Notes: generated from the sequence alone by a model not told the origin. A stretch of 64,000 bases of DNA from Agelaius tricolor (GCA_023055355.1 JALJCS010000009.1:26437001-26501000); one strand, 5' to 3'; positions 22,965-36,196 are shown, counted from the stretch's first letter. Numbers and translations: made by a program.

Positions 22965-25900
22965 GAATGGTCAGCTGTTGTATGGTCATGTCACTTTACA
23001 TGAGATGGGTACCAACCATGTACAAGTTCTCCTTTTAAATGAGACTGCAGCAAAGTCTCTTGAAATAGGGGGAGAATTCTGCTCTGGTCTAGAAAATGCT
23101 GAAGCAATGCTTTCAGCATTAAAGGAAAACAAAGTTTCATAAATTACTGTATTTTAAAACAAAATAGAGAATTCCAGCTTCTACTATGCTGCCCATGAGG
23201 AGCAGAGTCAACATTCTTTAAAAAGCAAAATTGTAGTGAATAAGGACTTTTGTTTCCTCCAACACTAAGTTAGAAGTAAAAGAGAGAAAAAATAACTAAG
23301 TCCTTGAGCTTACACATATGTCTTGAAGGGAATCTATAGAGAACTGCAGTGAATTCAGTTGAGTTCAGGGTGTGAGGAGACAGACCTACTCACAGGACTG
23401 GAACCTCCTGACTTCATGGACAAGCTGTGAATCTTTTTATTACACAAGCTCTGAAATGCTCATGCACTGAAAATTGAATAATGGTTTCTCCCACTTGCAT
23501 CTTTCAATTCTGTAACTTTTAACCATATTAAGTAGAAAAACTTGCAGAGAAAATTTTATTTTTCTGAGTAAAAAATAAAACCTCTTTTTTCAATTTTTCA
23601 ATTATTTTAATAATCTACTTCTTAAGTACCATTCTGCTTGTTAGCATTACTTGGGCTGAGCAGGTGGCAGTGCAGTTTTCTGATAGGGAATTTTACCCAG
23701 AGTTCAGTATCTGTAGTGTACATCCACTGTTCTTCTGTCCTTCCTGAAGTCCACAGTAGGACAGTACTACTTTTTGTAGGATTGTTTGTTTTTGTTTGCA
23801 GTGATGGTCTTAGAGAAAGGTCTGTCAAGTAAGGTTGTGAATAAGGCTGAAAGGATGGGAAATATTACCAAGTGATGATGGACATTTGCATCTTCTAAAC
23901 GGATCTGACTCTTACTCCATTTTCTTTTCATAATGACTGCAAGCAAAAGCACAGTTAGGCTCCTTCAGTGACATTTATTTGATCCTAGTTAAGTAGGGAT
24001 TTTAAGAATTGTTCTTGAAGTCACTGTCTGTGCCAGAAGAGCGTGAATTTAGACAGAGCAATGAAATAATGTGAAAATATCCCTTGGTCTTAGCAAAGTA
24101 GAATATAACCTGTCTAGGCCCTGTTTGCTGATAATTTGCTTTTTAAGCATCCTCATAATCCATTCAAAAATACAGCTGAGAAGTTACTAGGATTGGACAG
24201 AGAAGTATTTAGAGTTTAGGGAGTGGTGAAGTCAAGACTGGACGTTTCATTGCCATGGGGAGACTGGCAGCTTAAAATCACTTTTCCCTCCTTGCTGTTT
24301 TTAATTGTGTGTAGTGCTTTTATTGCTGAGTGCTGAAGAAAATAATATGTTATGTATGTTTGGTAGACCTTCAGGAGAGGCAGTTTGCCACCTTGTTTTA
24401 TGTATTTTACACCATACATTTATGTCTCACTCTGCTGTAGAAGAAGGAAAAAATAATAAGAAAAGTGGTAAAATATTGATCATGGAAGGAAAAAGTAAAG
24501 ACATGCTCATAAAACTCTGAACATTCATAGAGCATCTCAGGAGGTACATTAAAACCAGACCTCTGTCTAGCTAATTTCATAAAAAAGGAATAGATTTCAC
24601 ATGGGTGGTACATCAAATGGCTTTATGCTATGACTTATGTGGATGTTGCAGTGGGATGCCTGATATCTTGCAATAGTGGAGGAGCATATATTAGACTTTG
24701 TATTTGCTGCACCTGCTAGAATTATTTTTTTCTATAGGTATTTGGCTTACCTTGGCTGACCCACACTTTTTAGTAAAGATACACCTTTGCATTTTGTCTC
24801 TCGGAAACAAAGTGGCATTTTTAATGAAAAGACATTTATCTGCTACTAGCATTTTTTAGATTGAGAAAAGGAAATCTTGAATTATATATAAAATACATGT
24901 AAGTGGTCTACTGGTAAACTTTCCAAGCTATATTTTATCCTGCACTGTGATTTCAAGTCTTTTAGCAGCTTTTTGAGGATTTGTTCCTCAGTTGTATCTG
25001 GTTATTCACATACTTTTTGGCTACTCTTCAGTATTTCAGTAGTCCACAGGGCATCCATAGCAAGGGCAGAATTGTAGAAAGCCCTACAACATCCACCTGT
25101 GTGGGCATGGGGTATCTTGTGAGGAAACCAGGATGTGGGTGGGAAAGAGAAGAAAGGCTGCTGCATGTTCACTTTGGTTTGGGATTGAGATGTTCTTCTG
25201 AGTGTTTTCTTAGGAACTGTAATGAAGACCTGGGATCTGTGCCCCTCATTCTAGCTCGTATTTCTGTGGCCTGGGAAAATCTGGCCTCCCCATTCTAACT
25301 TTTGGGAGAAAGCCAGCAGGAAGAAGAGCATTCAGCAAAGAGATGCTGGTTCAGCCTCCGAGACTGAGGTGGTCACCCTGTGTGTGAGGCATCCTCTTGC
25401 ACATCACCTAACACAAAGAAAGGCACTCATCGGTCCTGTTTTGTGGAATCCCACAACCCAAGAGCTCTGTGTTCATCGTGAGCCAGGGCCCAGCCCTGCA
25501 TGCACTGTTGGAGGATCCTCCCTGGTGCTCAGCTGCCTTTCTCTGAGTGCTGGTGGAGACAGATTTGTGTGTGCCTTGCCTCCACAGGGCAATCCTATCT
25601 TCCACCTCTGCTCATTTCACCCCTACCCCAAAGGCAAAACCTTAGTTTAGTTACTGTTACTGAGTAGGTAGTTTATTATTACATAGATTTTCTTTGTCTG
25701 AAGGTCTGCTATTCGTTCTGGGTGGAGGTGTTTGGCTCCAGTCACATATATCTATCTGTGTCCACATTTCAAGGATTTCCATGGTATTGACATTTCCAGT
25801 ACAGGAATTTGAAGAATGTTCAATTATATACAGGCCATGAAACATATTTACTTTTTTTTCTAATGTCTGCCAACTGTTCTCTGCCAAACTTTAAACTAGG

Positions 25901-28457
25901 CTGCCATGGCTCTTAAGATCTAATTATTTTTTTTACATATTTACTATATTGTTATATACACGTAGTGCACGCACAAATAAAAGCTCATACCGTAGTATTA
26001 GAAGACAGGACCAGATTTTATCTGGAGGATTATTGTAGGCCTGTTTCTAATTTATATAATGTTTTTGTTAATAGCAATACCTCTTTTAAATGCCCAATAA
26101 AATACTGTAGCATTAATTTAAATTGAAATTTCAGTAATTTTAGATATCCCCCCATTATAACAGGTCAGGCTTTTAACAGATGTCTCAATAACTTTGCTAT
26201 TAGCAGGAATATTTCATGAATTAAAATCAGGCCTCTTTGTCTCTGTCACTCGTTGAAATGACCTACATATTTGGCAGATGGAGAGGACTTGCTTGTGCAT
26301 TAGTACTGCTGTGGTAGGGTTTTTTCAGCTGTGTATTTTTGGAGAAGAGAGGAGGATTTAACATAAGTTAACATAGTTTATTTTTTATTAATACCATACT
26401 TCAGTTGCTCTTTACAGAAAAATCATATTAGGCACATCTTGCCTTTTAAGCATAGAAAACATCTAGGACATTTCTCCTGGGCACCAGACTCCTGTCTTAA
26501 ATGTAAACCTTTCAGTGGAGCACTGGACAACTTTTTGCAATCGTGTGGACTAATGGGGCTGGGAGCAGAAGGTGCAGTAACTCAGCTGTGGCAGAGATCC
26601 TAGAAGAAATCTCCTCTGGAGACCTGAGCACTTTCCAAGCCTTTCTGGGGTGTTGATTTTTGTGATTAAGTATTTTCATTCCCCTTCCTGGCATAGAGTG
26701 AGTTTTTAAGCAGTATGTGAAGGGTTTTGCCTAAAATGGCTCCCTGACACATTGTCATGCTGGCACATGACTCTGTTTTCTTTGAAGAATCAAAAAGGAC
26801 CTCTTGACCTGAATGATGGCATCAGAGCCCGAGTCCTGCTGTAAAGAGGCAAACTCTAGAGAGAGAATTAGTTGTAAATGTGGCCTGTTTATCTCCTGCA
26901 AAATCACTCTCTGGCATCCTGTGCATTAGCACAGGTAGAAATGATTTCTTATTATTTTTGTTGTAAGTTTGATTGAAATGTAACTAATTACACGAGCAAG
27001 TAGAAAAGCTCCACACATAAATGTGCTGCCTGAGCAAGCCATATATCCCACAGTCTTCAATCGAGAGGTAAAAAAACACGTGGGATCAAGTGAAGTTACT
27101 TAAGGGATACATTTGGCCCCCCAATTCAGTTTATTCTAAAGGCCCAAGACAAGGAATGATTTTAAGTTTCTACAATTTCTTTTGACATCAGAGAGAGCTG
27201 CAAGCTTTTACTATTTTTCAAATTAGACTATTTGCTGTCAAGGATATCAGAACTGTCTAATCCAATTTAAGGGCATTTAGCCAACAAGTTCAGAAAACAG
27301 CAAAATTAGTATTTAGAGCCATTACAATGATATTCTCTTGCCAAGGATTCTCCCTGTTTGCAAGGAAATTTAACTTTTCCTGCCCAGTGAGAACAGCCTA
27401 CAGTCCAGCTGCCAGCCAGGAGTGCTTTACCAGTCATCTCTCAAACTTTAAGGATGTTCCAGGAACTGAAGAGGCAAATCAGGAAAGGTGTTATGTTATC
27501 ATAAACCTATCATGACATAGTACTGTTCCCCTGGCCTGGACTCCCTAGGACTTCAAGGGGAAATATCAGTTGAGTTGGTTATCTGGTTATCGTGGTGGTG
27601 GTGATGATGATAGCAATGAATACCGCAGTTTTCAGCTCTTAACTTAACTAGTTGCTTAGGAAAATATGAATAAATTCATACAAGAGACCTGGTTCCCCTT
27701 CTTGGAATTTTAGGTCTTTTTCTTACTTTATTCAAGTAGAATCTTAAGTCTTATCTGGAGTAAGCTCGCCTAGTACATTTAAACTCAAATTGTACTGTTT
27801 TAAGGAGTTTCCAGGGATATAGGACCTGCCTTAATTCCACTTGGCCTGCACTGTTACATGGTTTGCACCTGGGTGCTATCAGAGGAAAGTGGCTGAAAAG
27901 AAAGCATACACCTTTTCAAAGGGAACATCAATTCTTGAGGTGAAAATAGTAAATCATTGGGTTAATAATTGTCTTGCTGGGTATTGTGCTGTCTCTGAAA
28001 TGGGAAAGGAGGTTTCTGATTTATTACAGATTTTGCTGTAACAGGGATGGAAACACAGCCCCACAGAATACCACTGTATGTTTATTATTTGTGTGTTAAG
28101 TAAAAGCGTTATCTTTTAACTCTTTTTCATCTTGTACGAAGAATGGCTGTAAGGACTGTGAAAGACACTTAGAGACAACAGGGGAAAGGATGTGGTACAT
28201 CCTGCGCCTATTAACACTGTCAATTAGCACCATTTATCTTGAAATTTGTCCAGCTTGGAACACAAAGTATGTAGATCAGGGTTTGGGCCAGACAGAAACA
28301 TAGAAAATGATGGTATTTCTGGAGACACCAGCCAATGTGGGGGAGAGAGCAAAGGCACACAGTAATTCTAGAAAGAGCTGCATTTTTTGTGTGTGTGAAA
28401 ATTTGATTATAAGATTATTCTTTCAACATAAACACAATTCTCTAAAGACTTATTAAT
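22965..28457. other. Non-coding DNA, no gene recognised
   Basis: About 5.5 kb of unique AT-rich sequence. Moderately GC-rich patches at about 25.3-25.6 kb carry overlapping short open frames on both strands, a sign of composition and not of coding. No identified repeat. Confidence 0.55.
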
Positions 28458-28530
28458 GGTTCAGTAGCATAGTGGAAAGACTCTAGTGCAGTCCGCTTTA
28501 ATAGCTTTCTGGCTTGAACCCCAATACATA
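28458..28530 (+). mobile_element. tRNA-derived SINE head (MIR/AmnSINE type)
   Basis: TAGCATAGTGG at 28465-28475 matches the RNA polymerase III A-box pattern TRGCNNAGYGG exactly, and GGCTTGAACCCC at 28511-28522 is a near match to the B-box GGTTCGANTCC. Spacing fits a tRNA-like promoter. The flanks do not fold into a plausible tRNA acceptor stem, so it is a SINE head or tRNA pseudogene and not a tRNA gene. Confidence 0.5.
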
Positions 28531-28959
28531 ATGTTCTAGTAATAGTTTATGGGTGACTGCAGTAAATTGGTAGCAAGTGTTTTCCATTTTTTGGCTCTCC
28601 TTATCGTTTCTGCTGGTGGAACATTTTGTTTTGAGAATATTGCAAAGGCAATTGATCTACTTTGGATATGCACTCTAGAGTTTTGTGTCTTTTAAAATAT
28701 ACGTATAGATGAGCTTTTCCTCCATATCCCGACATGTATCATGTAAAGCTGGGGGCCACTAAAATGTTACAGGGAATCTGAGCAGTTGGCTAGACCCAGC
28801 AGGACTCCACCTACCCTAACTAATGTTCGGCAAGTACTGCCAAAAAGGCAGAGCTTTGGTCCCCCCTCCCACTTCCCAATACTTTCATTGTTCTAGTCTT
28901 TTCATGCAGCAGTGGAAAATTTGTTCCTGTCCGTGCAGGAATAAAGATCTTTCACACAG
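28531..28959. other. Non-coding DNA, no gene recognised
   Basis: Unique sequence downstream of the SINE head. The SINE body cannot be followed with confidence here. Confidence 0.5.
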
Positions 28960-29240
28960 GTTCACTTTAGATCCAGACAGCTTTTTGGAATAGAAATAAA
29001 CATGGAATATTTTACAGTTAGTGGTTCGGGAAAAGAGCCACTTTTGATTAAAGATGGGCCTTATATGGTCACCTTTGATTTCTATTGGATTTGGAGCTGA
29101 ACTTAATTGTAATTACAGAGTGAAATTCCACGGCCTCTATTGTGCAGGAGCTGTCCCTCTTGGTCTTCAAATCAATTAATTCACAGCTCCAGATCATCTC
29201 TATAGCCAAGCTAATTGAAACAGCCTGCTTTCATCTCCAT
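28960..29240. promoter_or_regulatory. Candidate conserved regulatory block with CArG box
   Basis: Visible motifs include a perfect CArG box CCTTATATGG at 29059-29068, CTTTGAT (TCF/LEF-type) at 29073-29079, TTAATTGTAATTACA near 29103-29116, TCAATTAATTCA near 29172-29183 and CTAATTGAAA near 29211-29220. The mixture of palindromic homeodomain-like cores and an SRF-type site in about 200 bases is typical of enhancers. Conservation and activity were not tested. Confidence 0.3.
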
Positions 29241-32200
29241 TCCCTAGACTAGAAGAAGAGTTGGGTAGCTGAACCCAGACTAGAAATGTCTAGCTGCTTT
29301 CCATGTGTAAGAGGCCAGACAAAACCCACCAGCCTGATGGTCTCTGGATTCCAATCCTCTGGATATGATAAATAAAGTCAAAAGTACCGAGAGAGTAAGC
29401 AATTGTTATCCAGTGGATTTTGCCACTGAACATCCTGTCCTTGTTCCTGGCTCCATTTTATTTCTTTAAGCAGCTCTCATGCTGACTCTTTGCACAATCA
29501 TCCTGTCATAGTTTGTAGATCAGATTCAAAATGAAAATAGGTACATTTCTTCAAGATAACATTAAACACATGTAAAATTAAAGGACAGCTGAGTGTTTCC
29601 TTCATTCCTTTAATCTTCTGCATGTACTGGAACATTTGTTTTATATAAAGGTTATATTGTAAAAATACTGGACTTGGGCAAAAATCAAATTTTAAAGAAT
29701 GTAAACTAAAGTCTGGACATCACTAAAGCACAGAGTGAATAGATGCTCAAGAAATATTTAAAGTAACTGAATGTGGACTTTGCCCAGTTAAAGTATCCCA
29801 AATGACAGCAGGGGAGTCAGTTTGTCATACAAAGCTGCAGACAGAGAGCTGCAGATGAACAGAAAGTACTGAAATCTGGCCTTGAGACAATAAATGGAAG
29901 TGTTAAGTGGATGAGAGAGAGCATTGACGAAGGAAGTTAGAAATAGAGTAGTGCAAAATGAGAGTTGTCATACCAGAACTGCTTCTAATGCTGTTTACAT
30001 TGTCATAAGCCTAATAAATGTGGATATTTCTTCTCTGATGCATGCTAGCGATATTTTAAAAACGTGTTATGGGCTCCCAGGAAGAGAAGAGCATCTGAGT
30101 AAAAGGGTATACAAGTTGGACTCTGACCACAGAGCCTTAGTGCTACTTCTGAGCTGTTCCCATCCTGCAGCTCTGCACTGCTCTCTGCCTCTTGTGAGCG
30201 TGGATCTCTTTTTCTTGTTGCTTACTTATTTACCTGAGTTATTAAGATAATCCTATCAATTACTTGGGAATGCTGCCTTAAACAATTTGATTTCCTTATT
30301 TTCCAAGGGAAAAAAACTCCAAAGCCATGTTCAGGTACAGTTCTGGGAATCTGTTGCATATTTCATTCATGTAGGATCTGCAGTTTTCCATCTTTCATCC
30401 TTTGTAACAGCGGACAAGCACAGCTTTGTTACAAGCACAGCTGCTAATGATGCCCTAGGCTGGCTCTTTATCTGAACTTTCAGTTTATTTTATTAGTGCA
30501 TCACAGAAATCATGCAAGAAGCAACAGCAGTCAGATGTGGCCATTGTTATAAATTTCCATTGTGCAAAAGCAAATATATAACGTGAAAAATTCAGAAACT
30601 AGATGGTCCCATGTTTGTAATCATTTATATCATTAATATGCCCTTAAAGTAGATGTGCAAAAACAATCATGCAACTTAAAGAACAAAGTGGGTAATCCAA
30701 GAAGAATAGTTAAAACCCCATTTCCACAAAAAAATCCTGCTCTTTTGTGCTTCTCCTATTTATTAAGTAGTTTGTTTATTTTTATTGAGGATCAGGTTTG
30801 CAAGTATATGTTTAGAAAGCTACTCACATTACAGACAATCAGTAAGGTCTAGTCTAATAGCTATTAAAATGAGAATAATATTTAAATTAGTAAAATTCAG
30901 AAATGTGATGATGTTGAGAATGAGCAATGAGTAGCCCTGCAAGAAGAATCAGTGAGGTTTGGTTCAAATTATCTGCTCTGGCTTGTAGAGGGTAATAATT
31001 TTCTTGATTTTGGTTTTTTTTTTTTTTGATAGGTCAGAAGCAGACAATTTGCGGGAGAATGCTCTTTTCTTGATGTGTGTTCCTTTTACATTAAACTGTA
31101 TTTCTCCACTGCATAAAGTGGACTACTTACAATGCCATGATGTGTTTGGAATAAACAGTAGAGTGCTATATTTCACTGTAAGTTCTGTCTATAGAAAGTG
31201 CTGGCTCTCAGATCAGCTGTTTACATTTTTCTGAAAAAGCTTCCATCTGTTACGTCAAACTTGTTAATATAGGTCCTCAGGATACAATAACACTAATGCT
31301 TTAAGTATCCAAACGAAATGTCAGAGTCCAGTTGCAGATACTAATTTCAAATGTGCCAGTGTCCTGAATCCACCTCTTTTTACTAACAGGCCATTTAATA
31401 ATCCATGTAAGTATCTATGGATGTCTAAGTCTTTGAAGGGCTGTGGGGGTCCAGATGTACAAATGCAGTTACAGCAGCAAATCCTCACAAAAGCTTTTCC
31501 ACCACACAAGCATGACCACATAAAATTTGGCCTCATTTTTTTTTTTTTTTCTGGCTTTGCAGCTACAACCATCAAGACCTATTTAGAGTGAAAGTAGGCT
31601 TGGTAAGGGAAGTCTCTGAGCTTCATGTTGTTCCCAGTGAAGTCAACAGCAAAGTGATTGCATAAATACAGATATACCTTACTTGAATGTACATTTTGCC
31701 CCTCGTTTAAAGAAAAAAATTAAATCCCATAGACTTTACGCTTTGTTTTGTTTCTTTTTTCTTGTTATGGTTTGCATTACTTCAATTTAAAACATAACTG
31801 AGTCCTTCATATTTTATTTCTTGTATGAGCTGCTGTAATTTATTATTATAGTGGCCATTCAACTAGAATGAAGATGTATGCCCCTCTTTTGATCCTTGTA
31901 AAGATGAAGGGTGAAATGTAAGTTTGTTATATTACCTTTCTTGTTTCTACTCTTTTGTATCCATGGTTTTTTAATTTACATTGCATTGTGAATGAAAACC
32001 CTTATCTTCTGCAATGTTTTTTTCCTGCCACTCAAATTTTGCATCAACACAAAGGGTTTGTTCTTCACTTTGTGTTCAGTATTTGGTCATGTTCATTATG
32101 AGGTGTATCTAGAATACACAGATCACATTCAGAAAATATAATTTCTCACTGTGTTTTTCTTGATATCTTATTATTAAGGGCTGTTTTTTAGTGGATAGAA

Positions 32201-35200
32201 ATCCATTCTATGCATAAAACTGCATTCAAATGAGGTTTACACATCTAATCATACCTATTTTTATTCTGAAATGCTCAGTGATCAACAGTAATTTCAAGTA
32301 CAATGAATGGTTGTAGATCATTTGAGTAGTAAACACAATGGCATTGGTTAAATAGGACCATGCAGAGGGTTAATGGTAAAATATTAATTAAAATAATCCT
32401 CTTCAATTCCATAATAACTTTGGCCACATGCCTTCATCCAACCCCCAACACCACCCTCATGTACTCTTTAGAAAAGAATTCACATTACAGACAATCTTGT
32501 GTAACAGATTAACATAACATATCTGGAACATTACTCAGATTTTTGGGCAATGGCAATCTGAACATGTTTATAAGTTTAGCTTTTTCTCCACAGCATCCTG
32601 CTGTTAACTCTTGACTTTTTCTAATTGGGCATGACTACATGACTGGAAAGTGCTGCCTGTGGTGTCACAGGGAGGGTTGTTTAAGTGTGGGCGTTGGAGG
32701 GACTCTGCTGAACAGAAATACTCAGTGTTTTAAGGGCCTCACACAGGTAAACAATATTGTAAGGACTGAAATTTTACATTCACATTCAGATTTGAATGAC
32801 TGGGATATCTATCTGATGGATTATTTTAGTCATGATACTGGATTACACAGATATGAATGCAAAGGTGGATGTAACAAGAAGAGATGTTAAAAAGGCAGGA
32901 TTTTTTTTTCTTTAAAAAACAAGATGATGTAATGTCTCTGGGTTAGACACAGAAATTTAATCATTTCTTGCAAAAGACTGGAAGCTAGGAAGCCTTTTAT
33001 TTTCTTCTGTTTTTTATCTCAACCTGACTTGTTTTTCTGATACCTTTTGCTCACTTGTAATGTAGGAATCCTGCCAGTGAGGTTTGTGGTGGAAAGTGTT
33101 TGGGGCACCAGTTATTATTGTTGAAGTATGATACAGCCTTCAATTTAATGTCCCTTTTTTTTTTTAGGTGACCAGACCTAAAAACAAAATAACTCTCTGC
33201 TATGCATGGGATTTAAAGTATAAGTCCCATTTATTTTTTGTAAGAGATTTCATCTTGCCCATTGGCAAAATAATTGGTCTCTGTAAAGAATCAGTAAGTA
33301 AACAGCCAAGCAATTTTTGCTGGTACATATTGTAATTCCCATTTTAAAAATTACTTAATAAAGATTGCCTTTTATAAAAGCTATTTTGGTATATCAGAGG
33401 CATGTTGTACTAAACGAAAAGAGGAAAAAAATACCTCTGTCATTTGGAAGAGACCATTTAGCCTCTGAACATATTTGCTCCACATTAAATAATAGATGTT
33501 ACTCTCAGAGAAATAGAAGATGTTCTGTATAGTTCTATGGAAACTGTTTGTTTTTTCTGGATCCTTCACCCACTCCATCTTCCTGCCCCCAAAATAACAA
33601 ATAGATTTGGCTAGTATGCGTGCTAGGTTAAATTTAGGTGTGTCATATAAATTATTAATTTAATAAAGTTAATATTTAATTAAATTTTTAATCATTAACA
33701 AAAGGGGAAAGTTCAGAGTTGAGGTATTCTTCCTTCCCATAAAAATAAACATTAACAATCAGTCTAATTCCTAATGCATAATGTTGATTTGCAAAGTTAA
33801 CCATATTAGATGGATGTGAAGATATTACTCTTCAAAGGCTTAAAATTACTTTCATGTCCTTAAAACAATTGTCCAGAGGTGTTATTGACAGGGCTGTACC
33901 TGCAGGAGGAATTGTTAGTGTCACGGATATAGGCATCATATAATCACTGAGAGCCTTTCCATTTGTTTTCTCATCCTGTTACCTGGGGAAAGACTCAAAT
34001 GCACTGTGGTTTTTCCATAGGTATTTTTTGTTGAGCACAGCTCTGTTTGCAATGGTCAGGTCAAATGAATAAATTTTGCGTGTACGCAAGAAGATGGTAA
34101 GGTCTGCAATGCAAGTGTATTCCTAGGGAAGGCCATTCCACTGCTCTTGCCCTGGAAGATCTTTGACAAATGAGCTGATGGGGTACTGCTGTGCTTCCCA
34201 GTGGCAGGAGCTGGAGCTGGAGCCCAGCTCCTTCCCATCCCTCTGCCTTCTTTCTCTCCCCTCAGCAGTGAAACAGTAAGAGTTCATCTTCAGCTGCTGC
34301 TTTAAATGCTGATTGTTCTGTGCTGATAAGAGATACCCATGGCTGTTAGCACCTTGCTTTCATTCTAAGCAGAGGGACCTGCGGAGGCAGGGAGGCAGGA
34401 GCGTGGTGTTTCTAGCACTGGCTCCCTGGGAACTGCTCTGCTTGGGATGAGCCTGTAGGATTCAGGCCCATTCGCCACGCAGCAGTACTTGTTTAAAAGC
34501 AAGACTTTAGTGCTTTTCCATGTACCTGACTGGGTGCTTTTTGCCAGGAACTGAAGAAAGAGAAGCTTGAATTTGCAAAGTCTGATTCTCATTCCCTTTA
34601 GAACTTTGAAAGTGATTGAGTGGAAGTGCTGGTATTTTTTCATGCGACTCCATTGGTATCCTGTGATTTCTTTAGAGAACTCCTTCTCAGGCTTTACTTG
34701 GCAAAAACACTGAAATACATTACTTAACTTTCTACACATAGAATGGAAGCTGTTAGTCAAAGTCTTTCTTTTGTGGGAGAGGCAAGACAACGAATTTTTC
34801 ATTCCCAGTGTCTGTTTTAATGTTGGAGGAGGCATCGCTCTAATTTTGTGTTAACCAGTTTTCATTTTGAGAGCTATTTGAAATGCCACTTCACAGTTAC
34901 TTCAGAGCTTCAAGGTCCTATCATGCAGTGTAGTGCCAGATTTTTCTGATGCGTGCAGATCTGCAGTAGAAAAGTCAAACATTTTTGGAACCCTAAATCT
35001 CTTCTTTGAGTTGACAGAGAAAACTATACAATCATTTCTGGCTTTTAAAAGTTGTTTCAGCCACAGACAGATTCGTTTTCACTGAGATTCAGATGTATTT
35101 CCTTTTCTGAATAGTAGGACTTGTGATCAGAATCTGATAGCAGACTTTTATCACCTTTCTTGTATAAAAAAAATCTCATTTTGATGTGAGTTTTATTTAT

Positions 35201-35421
35201 TAGCATTATTTCTATTGTGACAGCATCATGGATATTCTTTCTGGACTTGCTTTTTGGGCAGCACAAATCTCAGCTAGACCTAGAGACTTACAGCCATTTG
35301 TTTGGTTGCCAGTAACTCTGGAAATGTCTGGATACCTGGACACTAAGAAGCAGTGAATTCTGCTTGTGTAATTTGTCAATAGACACAGGTCTGGCAATGT
35401 GCACCTAACTTTCCACACGGG
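29241..35421. other. Non-coding DNA, no gene recognised
   Basis: About 6 kb of mostly AT-rich unique sequence. Simple features are a 14-T run at 31014-31027 and an almost pure A/T stretch at 33643-33700. A possible trace of the palindromic repeat family (CCCAGTGAAGTCAACAGC, near 31635-31652) is too short to call. The 156-codon minus-strand open frame at 34365-34835 has no recognisable domain. Confidence 0.5.
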
Positions 35422-35441
35422 TGTGCTGACTAGTCAGCACA
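35422..35441. promoter_or_regulatory. Perfect 20-bp palindrome with MAF-type half sites
   Basis: TGTGCTGACT (35422-35431) is followed directly by its exact reverse complement AGTCAGCACA (35432-35441). It contains TGCTGAC and GTCAGCA, the half sites of MAF recognition elements. In the classical elements the halves are overlapping or adjacent (13 or 14 bp in total), whereas here TA separates them (16 bp). Binding is inferred only. Confidence 0.45.
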
Positions 35442-35734
35442 TACAGACCTTGGCCCATCACTGGTTTTGTCTCATAGGAAAAAGGGAACAGGAAATAGGA
35501 GTACTTTGTGATGGAATAGAGATCTATACCTTGCTCAGCTAAACATGAGGCATTTAGTCTCAGCATCTAGGCTAGGTGGAAGGAATAGGCAGAAGAGAGG
35601 GTGAGAATTCTTTGGTGACAGACTTAGCTGGGTATCTGTGAACAGAAGGAATTGCCCTCTCAAGACACTTGCCTTGTTGCAGTGGTGAAAGGAGCAGCCT
35701 AGGCCACAGTGTCTTTTAGATGGCCAAAGTTAGA

Positions 35735-35870
35735 TGAGATGACTTTACCCTAATGCCTTTGTGTTTTTATTTCCTCACTTACAGAGTGAGGATAACCTAG
35801 TTCTATTTGGTTTTTCTTTAAAGTGCTTTGAGATGCTTGCTGCTGGAGTTTTTTAAATCTGAAGTAGCAT
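35735..35870 (+). mobile_element. MIR-like SINE fragment (first of two)
   Basis: TTATTTCCTCACTTACAGAG and TGAGGATAAC, then TTCTTTAAAGTGCTTTGAGA, follow the MIR core and 3' region in order (CAGTTTCCTCATCTGTAAAA, GGGGATAATA, then the AAAGTGCTTTGAGA block known from amniote MIR copies). The upstream tRNA-like head is not recognisable. Confidence 0.65.
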
Positions 35871-35994
35871 GATGTTTGGGATTGCTCAGTTAATGGGGTA
35901 GATATAATTCTGGGATTTTTTGCTTTGTATAATTAATAGAGAGGAAGGAAGGCTTTGTTGTTAAAGCAGTGGAGTTTAACCTGAGATAAAAGTT

Positions 35995-36196
35995 CAACAC
36001 TGTATTTTGTCACAGATTTCCTGAATAACTCCAATCTGTGTGTCTCAACTCATCTGAAAAAATAGTTCCTGCTCTTTCACCCTTTGGCTGGCTTGTCTGA
36101 AAAGCTTTTTTCTAGTGACAACTTGTCTTCCAGTCTGTGCACTGCAGTGCCTAATACATCAATCTCACTGTGATCTCAAAACTCTACTGCAATATA
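35995..36196 (+). mobile_element. MIR-like amniote SINE (MIR1_Amn-like), nearly complete body
   Basis: Blocks in consensus order are TTTTGTCACAGATTTCCTGA, CTGTGTGTCTCAACTCATCT (core, Polymerase III SINE family), AATAGTTCCTGCTCTTTCAC, CCTTTGGCTGGCTTGTCTGA, ACTTGTCTTCCAGTCTGTGC, GCAGTGCCTAATACA and CACTGTGATCTCAAAACTCT, ACTGCAATATAAA. This matches the reptile/bird MIR-type SINE that ends in GCGCCTAGCACA and GATCTC-like blocks, as I recall it. It lies just downstream of another MIR-like fragment in the same orientation. Confidence 0.75.

Noticed and set aside
22759..23142. 127-codon frame with a Lys/Thr/Pro/Gln-rich centre
   Set aside because: The centre is the translation of the A/C-only repeat, so it is a composition artefact.
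28458..28530. Functional tRNA gene
   Set aside because: A- and B-box motifs are present but the flanks do not form a complete acceptor stem or cloverleaf. SINE head or tRNA pseudogene is the better reading.
31635..31660. Further copy of the palindromic repeat (CCCAGTGAAGTCAACAGC)
   Set aside because: Only about 18 bases recall the family centre and no arms were found.
34365..34835. 156-codon open frame on the minus strand
   Set aside because: No domain, signal or repeat recognised and no supporting splice sites. Length is compatible with chance.
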